From Ectobius pallidus (lineage: Eukaryota; Arthropoda; Insecta; Blattodea; Ectobiidae): DNA of 64,000 nt. A program made the position numbers and the translations under genes. Below are positions 1 through 11,220 of this stretch, piece after piece. The stretch lies in NCBI GenBank assembly GCA_964059195.1, contig CAXKWD010000009.1, forward strand, positions 150,779,890 to 150,843,889. The letters run 5' to 3'. The notes under the pieces are model-generated. The model worked only from the letters and a program-made list of their open reading frames with translations, had not been told where the DNA came from and did not search any database. The number at the start of each line of letters is the position of its first letter. The first letter of the stretch is position 1.

Positions 1-704
1 TTGCGGTAGTGTGACGGACTCCTCCGGCAAGGTCCCACACAGTGACCTTGCTTTCAGGGCTACCAGCTGATCTGGCCCTTACGGAAGTCCACTCACTCCC
101 AAAGGGATCTTATTCTTACCAGTCCGCGGTGGTCAAAAGCAAACATAACCACGGCCCTTTAAGGGCGTAGGCAGAGGTTAAACTATCTTTTGAGACGTCT
201 TTAAAATCGGTCTTAAGAGGGGACACTTGGTAAAGCCGCATGACAAATCAATGTAGAAACCACGGCCTCTGAAGGCTTATTCTGTTCCTGATATTGAATA
301 GAGAAGGCCATGACCGCACTGCTGGAAATGTATGTTCAAGTATAGCTATTAATAATTTTAAAACATTAAGTAAATAGTGCGCTATAGTCTAACATACTTG
401 TCTATTTGTTGCAATTATGAAAGCAAGTCGTAACGCACAAAGGACAGTGATTAAGGCAGCACGCACGAGACGTTTCACGTACCCTGGGCTGCATCCCCCG
501 ATTCAACTTAACCGACAGAAGGAAAAACATGCTACAAAGAACGAAGAAGTACCTTCGTCTAGTAGCATCTCATCTCCTATACAGGTAGGAAATTACGAAC
601 ATATTTTTCGGTCTTGGAAGATGAAACTCCATTTGAAAGAAACTTAAGAGCAGATGTGATAAAACAGGCTCACCAACATAGGGAATATAACGACAGATTC
701 CGTA
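1..704. other. Unassigned sequence, no gene recognised
   Basis: No protein family, tRNA-like box or clear terminal repeat is seen. A short 76-codon frame (417-647, +) is basic and serine-rich but has no recognisable domain and runs into stops, so I do not call it a gene. The first 330 bases are relatively GC-rich and read like a decayed repeat; they may be the end of an element cut by the window edge. Confidence 0.4.
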
Positions 705-1216
705 TTAGAAAGCGCAGAATGGGAAAAACAACATCAGATTCGAGTTCCCTGGCCCAGAAAACCCCTGCAAAATGAGTTTCGTCCAAATCGATGAATGTTT
801 GCCCATTTAGGCCCAATGTCATTATCCCTCTTCCAAGTTGAAAATTTCAGATGTCTGCGTGGCTTGACATTATAAACAGACGAATCGACCAACGTGGGCT
901 TACAAAATGAAGCAATGCTTTTCTTTCCAAATTATGACAAAAAAAAAGGGCAAAGACACCTGCAACTAATTTGACAAATGAAATGTATTACTGATAACTG
1001 ATGCTTGGATGCGAAAAAGAAATGCACATTTTCTGCCAGTTTTTCACTCATAACTCGCGAACGAAAGCGAAAGTAAAAAAAATCGGCTTCAAGGTGAATT
1101 CGCCCACCCTTTAATCCATCTATGTTTAAAATTTTAGATCTCTGCGTTCAGTAGATTTCGCTGGGCATAGCGCACAAGCAGACAGAAAGACGAACACTTC
1201 CTTTTATTATTATTAT
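705..1216 (-). mobile_element. Helitron-like family B fragment (HelB)
   Basis: Matches the body of the complete HelB copy at 35112-35754 over several landmarks: the GAAAGCGCAG start, a block near 760 reading CCAGAAAACCCCTGC, a 'CATAACTCGCGAACGAAAG' block, and the GCTGGGCAT(A/C)GCGCACA stretch followed by CAGACAGA runs. The 3' hairpin and CTAG terminus are missing at the left. The 5' end is interrupted at 1217 by a hAT-type element. No coding capacity remains. Family membership is inferred from within-window homology. Confidence 0.65.
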
Positions 1217-1858
1217 TGGACCTGGGATTTTAAGGCAAATGCCTATTTTGTTCCTTATGAAATAACATGAAAATTTTTAAATATGTTGATGTTTCATGAT
1301 AAATCACTTACATTTATAGAGTTTTATAGTGCCCTAAAATGCCTATTAGGACTTTTAGACCCTATTTTACTATTTTAGTGCCTAAAAGGCCTATTTTGTA
1401 CATTTAAAATAAAATTCAACTTCTGTAATCTTATAATGGAAATCCCTCAATGAAAAGCAGAACAGCAGAGCTGGGTTTTTCACAGAAACATGATTATTCC
1501 AAACAAGTGTCGCTAAAGGAATGCTGACTGACGGGGGAGGGGGAGGATTAAGGGGGAAGGACTACTGTGTCAAGTCACCAGTAAAAGAACATCTGTTTAA
1601 GTGAATATAGTTCGTGATGCCTAATTTTGCAGTTAATTCTGGTTAAGAATAGGTATACCACGTTTCTTGCAGTAAAAAAAGACCATGTTACAGTTTAAGT
1701 GTATATTGTAATATTTTCAGTCTATTTTCTATCTATTTACACATTTTGAAAGCATATTTTAAGTGTCTATTTTATCTTTTAAAAGCCTATTTACTTGTTT
1801 TAAAAGCCTATTTTAGGTGCCTAAAACTAATTTTTTAGAGCCTAAAATCCCAGGTCTA
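1217..1858. mobile_element. hAT-type non-autonomous element (family H1)
   Basis: Terminal inverted repeats ACCTGGGATTTTAAG (left) and its near complement at the right bound about 640 bp. Flanking 8-bp sequences ATTATTAT and ATTAATAT agree at about 7 of 8 bases, as expected for a hAT target duplication. The interior is AT-rich with repeated 'GCCTATTTT' words and no ORF. A second copy lies at 32766-33394, including an identical G-rich block near 1530 (33080 in the other copy). Confidence 0.7.
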
Positions 1859-2177
1859 ATTAATATAGAAATAGGTTCACGAGCAACTTTCGCGGTATAT
1901 GTTATTTATTGTGACTATTTAGCGAATACTTATAGAACTAAGCAAGTAATAATGAATAATTAAATCACATCGCTATTAGTGTCCTTGTAAGAGAGAATGC
2001 GTATTCCGGATTTACAGCCGGAGTTTGTAGCGAGTAGTTGAGGTGGTTGCAACATTCAGAAGCGATGGACTGCATCACCCATACGCCCACATCCTCCTAT
2101 CCGTCCTATATGGTCAGTCACTTGTTAAATTATCAGACTTATCTTAATCTCCATGGATTAAAAATGTTATAGACTGC
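1859..2177. other. Unassigned spacer
   Basis: No gene, tRNA box or repeat boundary recognised. It is flanked by the H1 element on the left and an S1 SINE on the right. Confidence 0.4.
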
Positions 2178-2415
2178 GTGGTCTTGTGGTTGGCCTCACT
2201 GACTATAGATCCGCAGGCCCGGGTTCGATCCCCGGTTCCTCCTCGGTAGGGAGGAAGCCTCATGATTCAAACTGAGGAACTACTTGATAGAGAAGGGCCA
2301 TGGGTGTCGGCATGCTGACCACCTGCCCCCTAATCCTCCCATCTGCTACGGTGAGATGACGCAGCGGTCGGGTGGTAGGCCTTGTCCCTTCAGAGACGGA
2401 GTTTAGTTTTAGCTT
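2178..2415 (+). mobile_element. tRNA-derived SINE, family S1
   Basis: An A-box-like GTGGTCTTGTGGTTGGC and a B-box GGTTCGATCCCC about 50 bp apart mark an RNA polymerase III promoter of the tRNA type. They are followed by a non-tRNA body (GGGAGGAAGCC, CTACTTGATAGAGAAG, GGTAGGCC). The same body recurs at 9293-9530 and, in pieces, at 58142-58500, so this is a dispersed SINE rather than a tRNA gene. Confidence 0.75.
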
Positions 2416-2923
2416 AGTCTACATCTTGTTTCAGACAGATTTGTAAAAATCCCTCCAGTGAAGAAACAGCTATTGAAAATTGAAGAGGAATTCTCATCGA
2501 AGAAGAACTGTGTTGCTTTTCACATGCGCCTGTGAGCATTTTCACTTGACAATCTGCGGATGACCTTCCTTACTAACAGCTGTGAATAAGATCAGATTTC
2601 TACGAAACTAGTAATTTATTTTATTTTCGTGTCAAGATATCACACATCTGTAGTTCTGTTGATGCTGGACGATTTTAATCTGATTAAAAATAATTATTTT
2701 CTGCATGTCATAATTGCAATTATAATTGATTCAACAATATTTTATTTTCGCATTAATACATTGAAACCGGGTGGTAACTTGTTAATTATAATATATTTAA
2801 CAAATAGTTATGTGAGATTGTTTACGAATTTACTCATGAACTTTCCATATTGTTTATAATTTTTGTTCAAAACATAGTTTACCCAGAAAAATGATAAGTT
2901 TAAAATAATTGATATATGATTAT
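2416..2923. other. Unassigned AT-rich spacer
   Basis: AT-rich. A 76-codon frame (2629-2859, +) is hydrophobic by composition only and lacks any recognisable domain or splice context. Nothing else is supported. Confidence 0.4.
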
Positions 2924-3617
2924 TAGGGTTCGAACATTTATGACCTAAAAAAATGGAAAATATGACTGCAAATATGACCTTAAAACTAGCCTACTAAATA
3001 TGACCCAAAAGTCCTAAATATGACCTCATTAAGGAACGTACTTTCTAAAAATAAATGTTCAGAATCAAAACGTTTAATGACACTAAATTATTACATAAAT
3101 TATTAATTCAATCAGATAATCGCTTTTTAACAATCTTACATGTGATTTACAGTTTTACTTGTAAATAATTTCTGTTCTGTTAATGTTTCCGGATACTAAC
3201 TTACCGCTGTATATGTGAACTGATTTTAATAATAAAGAAAAAAGAGTCTATCGGAAGTTGTTAACAAGAAGGAGGAAGAGGTAATTGTGCTATTACTTGT
3301 TATTGTCCCTTCACATTTCACTTACAGTAAAACCAAAATATTCGTGACTCTTTTTCGGAAAAAAATTAAGTCGACAATTTAGTGCACAAACTGCATAACT
3401 GTGCTCTTTCACCGAATTTATAGCAGAAATATGAAAATTACAAACATGACCAAAATATGATCAAGACAATGAAAAATGACCAAAAAATATGACTTTATAT
3501 GCAAAATAAAAACGGCCCAATTAAAACAACAACTGAGCAATTCATGTTTAATTTGTGCTTGCAGCGAGAACGGAGGTCAGGATAAAAATATGACATGTCC
3601 TAAACATCCGAACTCTA
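2924..3617. mobile_element. hAT-type non-autonomous element (family H2)
   Basis: Ends TAGGGTTCGAACATTTATG (left) and the inverted CATCCGAACTCTA (right) form imperfect terminal inverted repeats. Flanks ATGATTAT and ATGAATAT are an 8-bp duplication with one mismatch. The interior repeats 'AAATATGACC' words many times and has no transposase. A related copy with the same termini lies at 9836-11212. Confidence 0.75.
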
Positions 3618-4595
3618 ATGAATATACTAAATATAAACAAAATAATAATTCTATATAAAATTTTACGACGTCTCTATCCGGATTCCTTGACAAGGTCCCT
3701 GCGGTCTTGTTCCAGTTGTTCAGGGCTCTTCCCTGGAACCAGAAGTGGGCCAATGCCGGTGAAAGTGAGGTCGCCAATCATAACAATAATAATAATAATA
3801 AAAACTGATCAACTCTTCATTAACCGAGCGTCTGTTTGTCTGTAAATCTGTGCGTTTTCTTCCAATTTGGCATTAATGTTCCTTCAGGTCACAGAAATGA
3901 CGTATATGTATGGATTCTTACTTCTTGGTTCGGTTTGAAGATTGCGGCCGTTTGAACTTGAGAAGGGCAAAACTTAGATTTTTATTTCCTCCGCCCGTAA
4001 GAATAATAATTCTTTCTTTCTTTATTTCTTTGTCATAGTTTTACCTCTCTTAGGATTTAAGCGACCCAAGCCTCCCGGGCCTTACCGGGCCGCGAAAGGC
4101 AGAGAAATAGAATGCTGTCATCTGCCAGGGGAACAATAAATACAAGATGCTACATAGCTAAAATCCACCAGAATAATGTTTATGTCAAGTACCGTGGTTA
4201 AGAACATTTCAATGGGGTGAACATTCAATGAATTATACTAATTTTTTATGATTACTCGTCTAAACTATAAAACTAATAATGTTGTTGGGCATATGTGGAA
4301 TAATGTCAAGGTATTGGCTGCCGAGGTCACACGTGTCACCGGACACGTAACTATGGCATTCCTAACATGTCGGTTACCATGGTAACGATCAAGGTTGTGT
4401 TACACTACACTCCTACTACTTTGGAAACAAAAATCTTAAAATTGATTTTCTTTCTTCGTCACATCAAGAAAGGCTCAATTTCTATCCAGGAGTTGATTAC
4501 GCATAAAATTAGACAAATTTTAAGTAATGAGCTGAAAATATAATTTCGTTTCTAGAGAAGTCTTGAAGTATTGTTATTTTCGTTACATTATTATA
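3618..4595. other. Unassigned spacer with short microsatellites
   Basis: Contains a small (AAT)n run near 3785, a pyrimidine-rich TTTC run near 4010 and a palindromic CCCGGGCCTTACCGGGC near 4075. No coding homology is recognised on either strand. Confidence 0.4.
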
Positions 4596-5035
4596 AAATA
4601 AGTGTGCGTGGAACGCCACGCGACAGAAGTGAAACTTGTTTTAATTTTTGGATTTTTTCAATTTTGGATTATTGGATTTTTAAATTTTGGATTGTTGGAC
4701 TTTTTAATATTGAGTTTTTAGACTTTTTTATTTTTGGATTTTTAAATTTTTTATCTTTTAATTTTGGAATTTTGTATTTTTTAATTTTGGATTTTTTCAA
4801 TTTTAGATCTTTGAATTTTTTATTTTGTGCATTTTTAATTTTCGATTTTTTAATTTTCTATTTTGGATTTTTAATTTTTGGATTTTTTCAATTTTGGATA
4901 AGCTTAATCATTGAGTTGAATGTTTTCTGTGCAGTCCGTTCCGTCACATCTCATTAATTTCGTGACGATTTTTGAGCGTGACACAAGCTCCCGATTTACC
5001 CCTACCGCGGCTAAAGAAGTTTCACTTCAAAATTC
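4596..5035 (+). repeat. Repeat family D with AT minisatellite core
   Basis: Bounded by GAAGTGAAAC (4628) and its inverted complement GTTTCACTTC (about 5018), which suggests a foldback or MITE structure. The centre is about 270 bp of irregular repeats of 'AATTTTGGATTTTT'. The whole unit recurs inverted at 47405-47930, including the non-repetitive flank GTCACG...TACCCCTACCGCGGCTAAAG. The 128-codon frame across the core is only a translation of the minisatellite. Confidence 0.6.
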
Positions 5036-5142
5036 TGTTGTATTCTTTAACTTGACCTGAATTTTTACGAGGGAGAAACAAATGAAAACAGCAATTAATT
5101 TTTTTCCACTGTTTTACTGCAGGAAGGATGTTTGATTGTACA

Positions 5143-5460
5143 TTATTTTTCTACATAGTCCCCTCCCAGTTCAATGCACTTACGCCATCAGATATTAAGA
5201 GCTTTGATACCGCATGAGGAAAATTATTTTCGTTGACGCTCGTGCACCGCCTATTGGACGTCTTCATCAGACTTGAAGTTCTGCCCTCCAAGGAGATCCT
5301 TTAATGGACCAAAGATGTGGAAATCTGATGGTGACAAACCTGACATATATGGCAGATGTGGGAGGCAGTTGAAGCTAATGTCTTCGATGGTTTTCCTGGT
5401 TACACGAGCAGAATGAGGACGGCCGTTTTCATGTTGAAGCAAAACACCTTCGCTTTGTCA
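5143..5460 (-). pseudogene. mariner transposase C-terminal remnant
   Basis: Minus-strand translation gives HENGRPHSA (family HDNARPH motif holding the second catalytic Asp, here replaced by Glu), then PHLPYMSGLSPSDFHIFGPL (family PYSPDLAPSDYHLF block with the third catalytic Asp), GGQNFKSDEDVQ, and, after a frame break, KCIELGGDYVEK before a stop. This order is typical of Tc1/mariner DDD transposases. The N-terminal DNA-binding and first Asp regions are absent, and frames change around 5250. It abuts repeat D. Clearly dead. Confidence 0.85.
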
Positions 5461-5889
5461 CCATCATACTTCTATGTCGTTTGGAAACTTTGCCTATTTT
5501 TGTGGTCATTGCTGAGAAATTGTTTACTCTTCTGTTTAACCTGCATAATAGACAAGCATGCTACAAAGAGAATGAAAGAGAAATTATAAACAGCAACAAC
5601 TGTCATTTTAAAATATATTTTCGTACACACTTCTCAACACAACACAGGTTTCTTTCGTGAAATCCAAGGAATTTCATGATATTTCGTGGACATAATTTGC
5701 TTTCATGCTTGCTGTCAGATTCAAGGTCACGTGACAACGGAAGTGACCACGCACCGGTGCGCAACGTCACTTTCTTCTCTTTCACTTTCGACAGTAAAGT
5801 GACACACAGCATCTGGAGCAACACACACAGACCATGGCTGTGGATATTCACAACAAGCTTTCGTAATGATAGAAATGCTTCGGGTTAAA
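5461..5889. other. Unassigned spacer
   Basis: No recognised gene. Overlapping 70-82 codon frames on both strands around 5600-5888 encode nothing recognisable. Confidence 0.4.
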
Positions 5890-5982
5890 GTTCTAGTCAG
5901 TGGCGGGCGCAGAATTTTTTCGGGGGGGGGGGGGATTTGAATAGGTAGAAAGAATATTTAAAAAATTCACATACATATTTAA

Positions 5983-6834
5983 TCTCTATATATATAAAAG
6001 GCTTTGTCCTGACTGAATGAATGACTGGACTGACTGATTGACTGAATGACAGGAATCAACGTACAGCCTAAACTATAACAGGTAGAGACTTGGAATTTTG
6101 ACAGTATCTTCGTTTCATAATGTAGGTGCTCACTAAGAAAGGATTTTGAAAAATTCTGATTCTAAATGCCAAAAATTAAATGTTTTTGAAAATACTTAAT
6201 CCCTTTTTACATAGAATTATCAATTCCAAATCACAGAATATATTGTTGCCATATGGTATATGATGGGCATGGAAAAAACAAATGAAATGCACTTTTGACA
6301 AATAAGAGAAGTTATCAAAATAATTCATGTTATAAATAAATATTACTGAATGAAATCCACTAAAATAATGGAATCACATACCCTGGACATAGAGAAAACA
6401 AAACGAGGTATGGTAATGTGTATATTATTATATTATATCGCAAGTTTTTGGAGAGAAAAGTATGAAAGTGATAATGCTTTCTGTTTAATTTCATCGCCAA
6501 AACGGCTTTATGGTAACACAAGAGTGGGAAATTTCCCGCCTCGATATTACAATTTTATGTTACAGGAATTTCTGTTTCTTCTTATTTAAACCTCTACCAG
6601 GCTTGCTGTGCACTGTACAAGCGATGGGATGCAACATTCTAGATCCTCTATGAGCCATAAAAAACTATATCAAGCGTTTTCTGAGGGAATAGTTTGCGTG
6701 TATTAAGTCGTTCTTCCTATTTCAAATTATAAATGCCTATATAAGGACCTAGAATTTAAAATTGAAAATCCTTCATAAGTTAATTTCCAATTACAAAATA
6801 CAAAACCCGGGCGACGGCGGGTCTATTAAGCTAG
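5983..6834 (+). mobile_element. Helitron-like element, family A copy 1 (HelA1)
   Basis: Starts with 5' TC (TCTCTATATATATAAAAGG) after A. Ends with a GC hairpin (CCCGGGCGACGGCGGG) 10-15 bases before a terminal CTAG followed by T. These are the hallmarks of Helitrons: TC...CTRR ends, a 3' hairpin and A/T target insertion. About 850 bp, no Rep/helicase ORF, so non-autonomous. Frames such as the 79-codon one at 6350 recur only because the repeat is conserved as DNA. Confidence 0.88.
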
Positions 6835-7418
6835 TCTCTCTATATATAAAAGGCTTTGTCCTGACTGAATGACAGGAATCAACGTACAGCCTAAACTATA
6901 ACAGGTAGAGACTTGGAATTTTGACAGTACCTTCGTTTCATAATGTAAGTGCTCACTAAGAAAGGATTTTGAAAAATTCTTATTTTAAATGCCAAAAATC
7001 AAATGTTTTTGAGAATACTTAATCCCTTCTTACACAGAATTATCGAATCCGAATCACATTTGACATTAAATCAAATTGTTTCAGATGGGTTTGGAATTTA
7101 ATTAAATGGAAGTTTGACAATTACAGTTGGCTTTGTCTATTTTTGTCATACCTTGGAAATAAAACTTTCGCGATCGCTTGAATGTTGTAAGCCCTAAATA
7201 GGGTCAAACATTATTTTATTTGGACGAAACACACTATACAGGGGTTTTCTGGACCAAGGAACTCGAATCTGAGGTCTCTTTTACCAGGCGACGCTATCTA
7301 ATCGTGGTATGTAGTCCACGTGATTTAGGTGTTAATAAATATAATGATTTAACTATTATGCTCTTAATTTTTAATTTTTGAAATAATTATCGCGGGCGAA
7401 GCCGCGGGCACATGCTAG
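6835..7418 (+). mobile_element. Chimeric Helitron (HelA 5' end, HelB 3' end)
   Basis: Begins directly after the CTAG of HelA1 with the HelA 5' terminus (one mismatch) and follows HelA to about 7115. It then switches to HelB sequence (ACAGTTGGCTTTGTC..., TTGAATGTTGTAAGCC) and ends with the HelB hairpin GCGGGCGAAGCCGCGGGC and CTAG at 7415-7418. The switch falls in sequence similar in both families (TTTGACAATTACAG). It lacks a transposase. Confidence 0.8.
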
Positions 7419-7613
7419 TGAGTTTATGAAACTGGCCACCTACATTGCAGGGAGAACACAAGTTGGAATACTTCCGAACGTAGATATAAAATGATCCAAG
7501 ATGTGTAAAACTTTACATACATTCCCATTTATAGTTTTTTTTTTGTCAAATTTTTTGGGGGGGATATATCCCCCAATTCCCCCCCCCCCCCCGCGTCCGC
7601 CACTGGTTCTAGT

Positions 7614-8205
7614 TATTTACGAAACTAGCGGTAGCGAATGCTCTTGTTCTTAGAAGAGTAATCAAAACTTGTCGGTCATTTCGTATGTGGCGGAATTTAG
7701 GCTCTTCTTCTTGTTCTTTTTCAACATTTTGTTTTGAAACGAATCTCTGTTTGAAACATATGCGTTTATTGAATTATGAGGGATTTATAAATGATTTTTT
7801 ATCCCTCTCGAAGTTATACGGAAGACAATAGTAAACTAATATGATATGATAAGGAGTTGCAGACATTTAATTCAATGCAATGTTTTCTGAGAAACATAAT
7901 TGCCGGTATCTACGCTATGGACCACATTTTTATTGCCGAAATAGTTATTTAAGTTATTTTGAATATTGTAAATGATACACGATAATGGCAGTAGTATTTG
8001 TGTTGGTTAAAATGAAGGAAATGGATAAGAGAAGAGAACGACAGTGACATCCTCTATAATCTGTATAGCGTGTTTGCACCTTTTTCTTTACCCTTAACGG
8101 GCTCAGTCTGTAAAATGGAGCTTTACACAGAAACAATGTTTGCGATTCAAAGAAACATTACGTATTTCATTGTGATTAATTTTCTTGTTTACGTCGTATA
8201 ATAAA
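7614..8205. other. Unassigned spacer
   Basis: AT-rich sequence between two transposons. A 60-codon minus frame at 7954-8136 has no recognisable domain. Confidence 0.4.
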
Positions 8206-9031
8206 CTAGCTTAAAAGACCCGGCGTCGCCCGGGTTTTGTATTTTGTAATTGGAAATTAGCTTATGAAGGATTTTCAATTTTAAATTCTAGGTCCTTATG
8301 TAGGCATTTATAATTTGAAATAGGAAGAACGACTTATTACACTCAAACTATTCCCTCAGAAAACGCTTGATATAGTTTTTTATGGCTCATAGAGGATCTA
8401 GAATTTTGCATCCCATCGCTTGTACAGTGCACAGCAAGCCGGGTAGAGGTTCAAATAAGAAGAAACAGAAATTCCTGTAACATAAAATTGTAATATCGAG
8501 GCGGGAAATTTCCCACTCTTATGTTACCATAAAGCATTATCACTTTCATACTTTTCTCTCCAAAAACCTGCGATATAATATAATAATATACACATTACCA
8601 TACCTCGTTTTGTTTTCTCTATGTCCAGGGTAGAGAAAGTTATGTGATTCCATTATTTTAGTGGATTTCATTCTGTAATATTTATTTATAACATGAATTA
8701 TTTTGATAACTTCTCTTATTTGTCAAAAGTGCATTTCAATTGTTTCTTCCAAGCCCACCTGATACCATTTGTGCAACAATATATTCTGTGATTTGTAATT
8801 GATAATTCTATGTAAAAAGGGATTAAGTATTTTCAAAAACATTTAATTTTTGGCATTTAGAATCAGAATTTTTCAAAATCCTTTCTTAGTGAGCACCTAC
8901 ATTATAAAACGAAGGTACTGTCAAAATTCCAAGTCTCTACCTGTTATAGTTTAGGCTGTACGTTGATTCCTGTCATTCAGTCAGTCATTCATTCAGTCAG
9001 TCAGGACAAAGCCTTTTATATATATAAGAGA
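8206..9031 (-). mobile_element. Helitron-like element, family A copy 3
   Basis: Full length on the minus strand. CTAG terminus at 8206-8209, hairpin CCCGGCGTCGCCCGGG just inside it, and the 5' TCTCTTATATATATAAAAGG end at 9031 with A/T flanks. It aligns throughout with 5983-6834 and 19467-20263. No ORF above noise. Confidence 0.88.
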
Positions 9032-9091
9032 TGGAGACAGTTTTGGTGCTTATACTGATAACTTTACAACAATTTTCTTTTCCAACAAACA

Positions 9092-9215
9092 GATTGCGGG
9101 TTCGATCCCGGCCCAGGTCGATGGCATTTATATGTGCATAAATGTGACAGGCCCATATATGTCCCTCCCATGTGTAATTAGAGCAGGCGCAAATTTTATA
9201 TATATTTTTTTACCA
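9092..9215 (+). mobile_element. SINE-like fragment with B box (S7)
   Basis: A B-box-like GGGTTCGATCCCGGCCC is followed by a short non-tRNA tail (ATGTGCATAAATGTGACAGGC) and an AT-rich end. The A box is not clear. Interpreted as a 5'-truncated tRNA-derived SINE; only one copy is seen here. Confidence 0.45.
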
Positions 9216-9292
9216 ATATAAAATTACCCTAGGTCTCTGAGCCATTACAATGCGTGTGTACATTAATTAATTAATTAATTCCTATCACTTTG

Positions 9293-9530
9293 AATGGCCG
9301 TGGTCTCGTGGTTAGCGTCCGCAGGCCCGGGTTCGATCCTCGGTACTTTTCGGACTTTTCTGAGGTAGGGAGGTCTGGAACGGGGTGCACTCATCCTCAT
9401 GACGAACACTGAAGAGCTACTTGATAGAGAAGTGTCTCCCAGTCATCATCGGCCGGGCACCCAGAAGGATGTAGCGCCACATAGTAAAGTTTCCTTTGAG
9501 AAGACAAGTGAATACCCACTCCCCGCAATA
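9293..9530 (+). mobile_element. tRNA-derived SINE, family S1
   Basis: Shares with 2178-2415 the A-box-like GTGGTCTCGTGGTTAGCG, the B box GGTTCGATCCTC and the body (GAGGTAGGGAGG, GAGCTACTTGATAGAGAAG, GGATGTAGCGCCAC). A deletion between the boxes shortens the tRNA-like head, so this is not a functional tRNA. Confidence 0.72.
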
Positions 9531-10146
9531 CGGCCTCTTATTCTACATTTAAATGTGCAGTGAGAAGATGATATTGTCCATGCCCAAAATAGAGAAAGCG
9601 AGAGCTAAAGACCAGAATTTCGTTTAGGGCCTACGTGGATTCCTATCACTGTTGTTGATTTATAGGAATGAATTTGATCGATTAGGTTAAATCTCAGTAA
9701 CATGTAATTTCCCAAGCCAACTGTGTACACTGCGAACAATGCCGTTGTCATGGAGATTACACATGCAGTATTTATATTATATGCATTACGCAAACAATGT
9801 TATACGGGTCCCCCAGAACAAACCATTGTGATAACTAGACTTCGGATGTTTATGTCATATTTTTATTCTGACTTCCATTCTCGCCGTAAACACAAATTAA
9901 ACACAAATTGCACATTTGTTATCCTAATCGGACCGTTTTTATTTTGCATATGAAGTAATATTTTGGTCATATTTGTAATTTAACATCATATTTCAGAACA
10001 AATTCTGTAAACGAGCACAATTCTACAGCAATGCACTAAATTGAATGATGCCATAGTTAGGGACTTGGTTTTACATTAATAACAATAAATCATCACATAT
10101 CTAAATACTGAAAACGTTTCCAATTGTTCACAACTTTTCATTTTTA

Positions 10147-10305
10147 TTTCACATTATATTTCTTAGTAATAGTTAATATTTTAGTAATAGTTTAAATCTT
10201 TTCACATCATATTTCTTAGTAATAGTTAATATTTTAGTAATAGTTTAAATCTTTTCACATCATATTTCTTAGTAATAGTTAATATTTTAGTAATAGTTTA
10301 AATCT
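10147..10305. repeat. Tandem repeat, 53 bp x 3
   Basis: Three nearly identical consecutive units containing CATATTTCTTAGTAATAG and AATATTTTAGTAATAG. The near-identity of the units points to recent expansion. The inner TTAGTAATAGT motif also repeats within each unit. No coding frame. Confidence 0.85.
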
Positions 10306-10339
10306 TAGTAAGTAACAAACTATTTTAACATATTTTTTT

Positions 10340-10566
10340 TTATGTATTGTATTATCTCTAGTGAACTAGTTCTAAGTCTTAAATGATAATAATATAATCA
10401 TGTTCCTGTGTATTTGTAACTTTGTACTTGTATCATACTTATTTTATTGTAAGATTGTAAAGCTCAGTTGTATTAATCCTGGTTGAATGGAAGAGAAGGC
10501 CTAATGGCCTTAATTCCACCAGGTAAAATAAAACAATTCTAATTCTAATTCTAATTCTAATTCTAA
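10340..10566 (+). mobile_element. LINE H 3' end with (TAATTC)n tail
   Basis: Contains GGAAGAGAAGGCCTAATGGCC and CACCAGGTAAAATAAAACAA followed by about five AATTCT units. The same 3'-end signature (GGAAGAGAAGGACAAATGG...GCCAGGATAAATAA) occurs on the minus strand at 49617-50300 after a reverse-transcriptase C-terminal frame. This is therefore a severely 5'-truncated LINE of that family. Confidence 0.65.
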
Positions 10567-10568
10567 AT

Positions 10569-10740
10569 CAGCGTTTCTCAACCTATGGTCCGCAGACATA
10601 ATTAAAAAATATCATAAAGCAAGTGGAAAGTAAAGAAGTAAATTTTTTCACATAATTCGTTATAATGACCTATAATTAATACCCCAGATATTAAGAATAT
10701 AGGCCTTCTTTTAAAAGTGGGATGTAAACTTAGGAGTCCG

Positions 10741-10774
<34 letters not shown>

Positions 10775-10816
10775 CAATTTAGAAGTCCTCGGGTTCTAAA
10801 AGGTTGTGAAACGCTG
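10569..10816. mobile_element. hAT MITE (family H4)
   Basis: CAGCGTTTCTCAACC at the left and its inverted GGTTGTGAAACGCTG at the right are typical hAT termini. Flanks TTCTAAAT and CACTAAAT match at 6 of 8 bases. It inserted in or beside the LINE tail and contains a long T run (10741-10769). 248 bp, non-coding. Confidence 0.78.
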
Positions 10817-11220
10817 CACTAAATGGTCGAGGTAATTTTTTTTTCCGAGAATCACAAATATTTTGGTGTTACTGTACAACTGAAATGTCAAGGAACAATA
10901 AAAAGTGCAGATTGTTGTTAACAACTTCCAATAGACATATTTTTAACACATTTGCACTGGTATTTGAAAACATTAAAAAATTAGAATTTCTTTAAAGTAA
11001 AACTGTAAATCGCCTGTAAAATTGTTAAAAAGTGATTGAATTCATGTGACGTAATAAATTAGTGTCATTAAAAGTTTTAAATTGGACCATTTATTTTTAT
11101 AAAATATGTTCTCTTCTTAGGTCATATTTAAGTTTTGGGTCATATTTAGCCATTTTAAGGGCATATATACAGTCATATTTTCCACTTTTAGGTCATAAAC
11201 ATCCGAACCCTAGTGATAAC

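Larger units (their letters stand above)
5898..7605. mobile_element. hAT-type MITE (family H3) split by two Helitrons
   Basis: Ends CAGTGGCGGGCGCAG and CGCGTCCGCCACTG are inverted repeats. Both flanks carry the perfect 8-bp duplication GTTCTAGT (5890-5897 and 7606-7613). A compact 184-bp relative sits at 34702-34885 with the same ends and its own 8-bp duplication. Removing 5983-7418 (two Helitrons) leaves about 270 bp, so the original element was a short G/C-tract-rich MITE with no coding capacity. Confidence 0.88.
9836..11212. mobile_element. hAT-type element (family H2), interrupted
   Basis: Termini TAGACTTCGGATGTTTATG and CATAAACATCCGAACCCTA are inverted repeats. The 8-bp GTGATAAC occurs immediately outside both ends (9828-9835, 11213-11220). 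The right interior has the 'GGTCATATTTA' words of family H2. A LINE 3' tail, a small hAT MITE and a 53-bp tandem repeat lie inside. No transposase is seen. Confidence 0.8.

Noticed and set aside
417..647. 76-codon basic frame as a small gene
   Set aside because: No domain, no conserved start context, no splice or poly-A evidence; compatible with chance in a 64-kb window.
4571..4957. 128-codon hydrophobic frame, apparently a membrane protein
   Set aside because: It is a translation of the AT minisatellite in repeat D; the Phe/Leu/Ile richness follows from TTTTGGATTTTT units.
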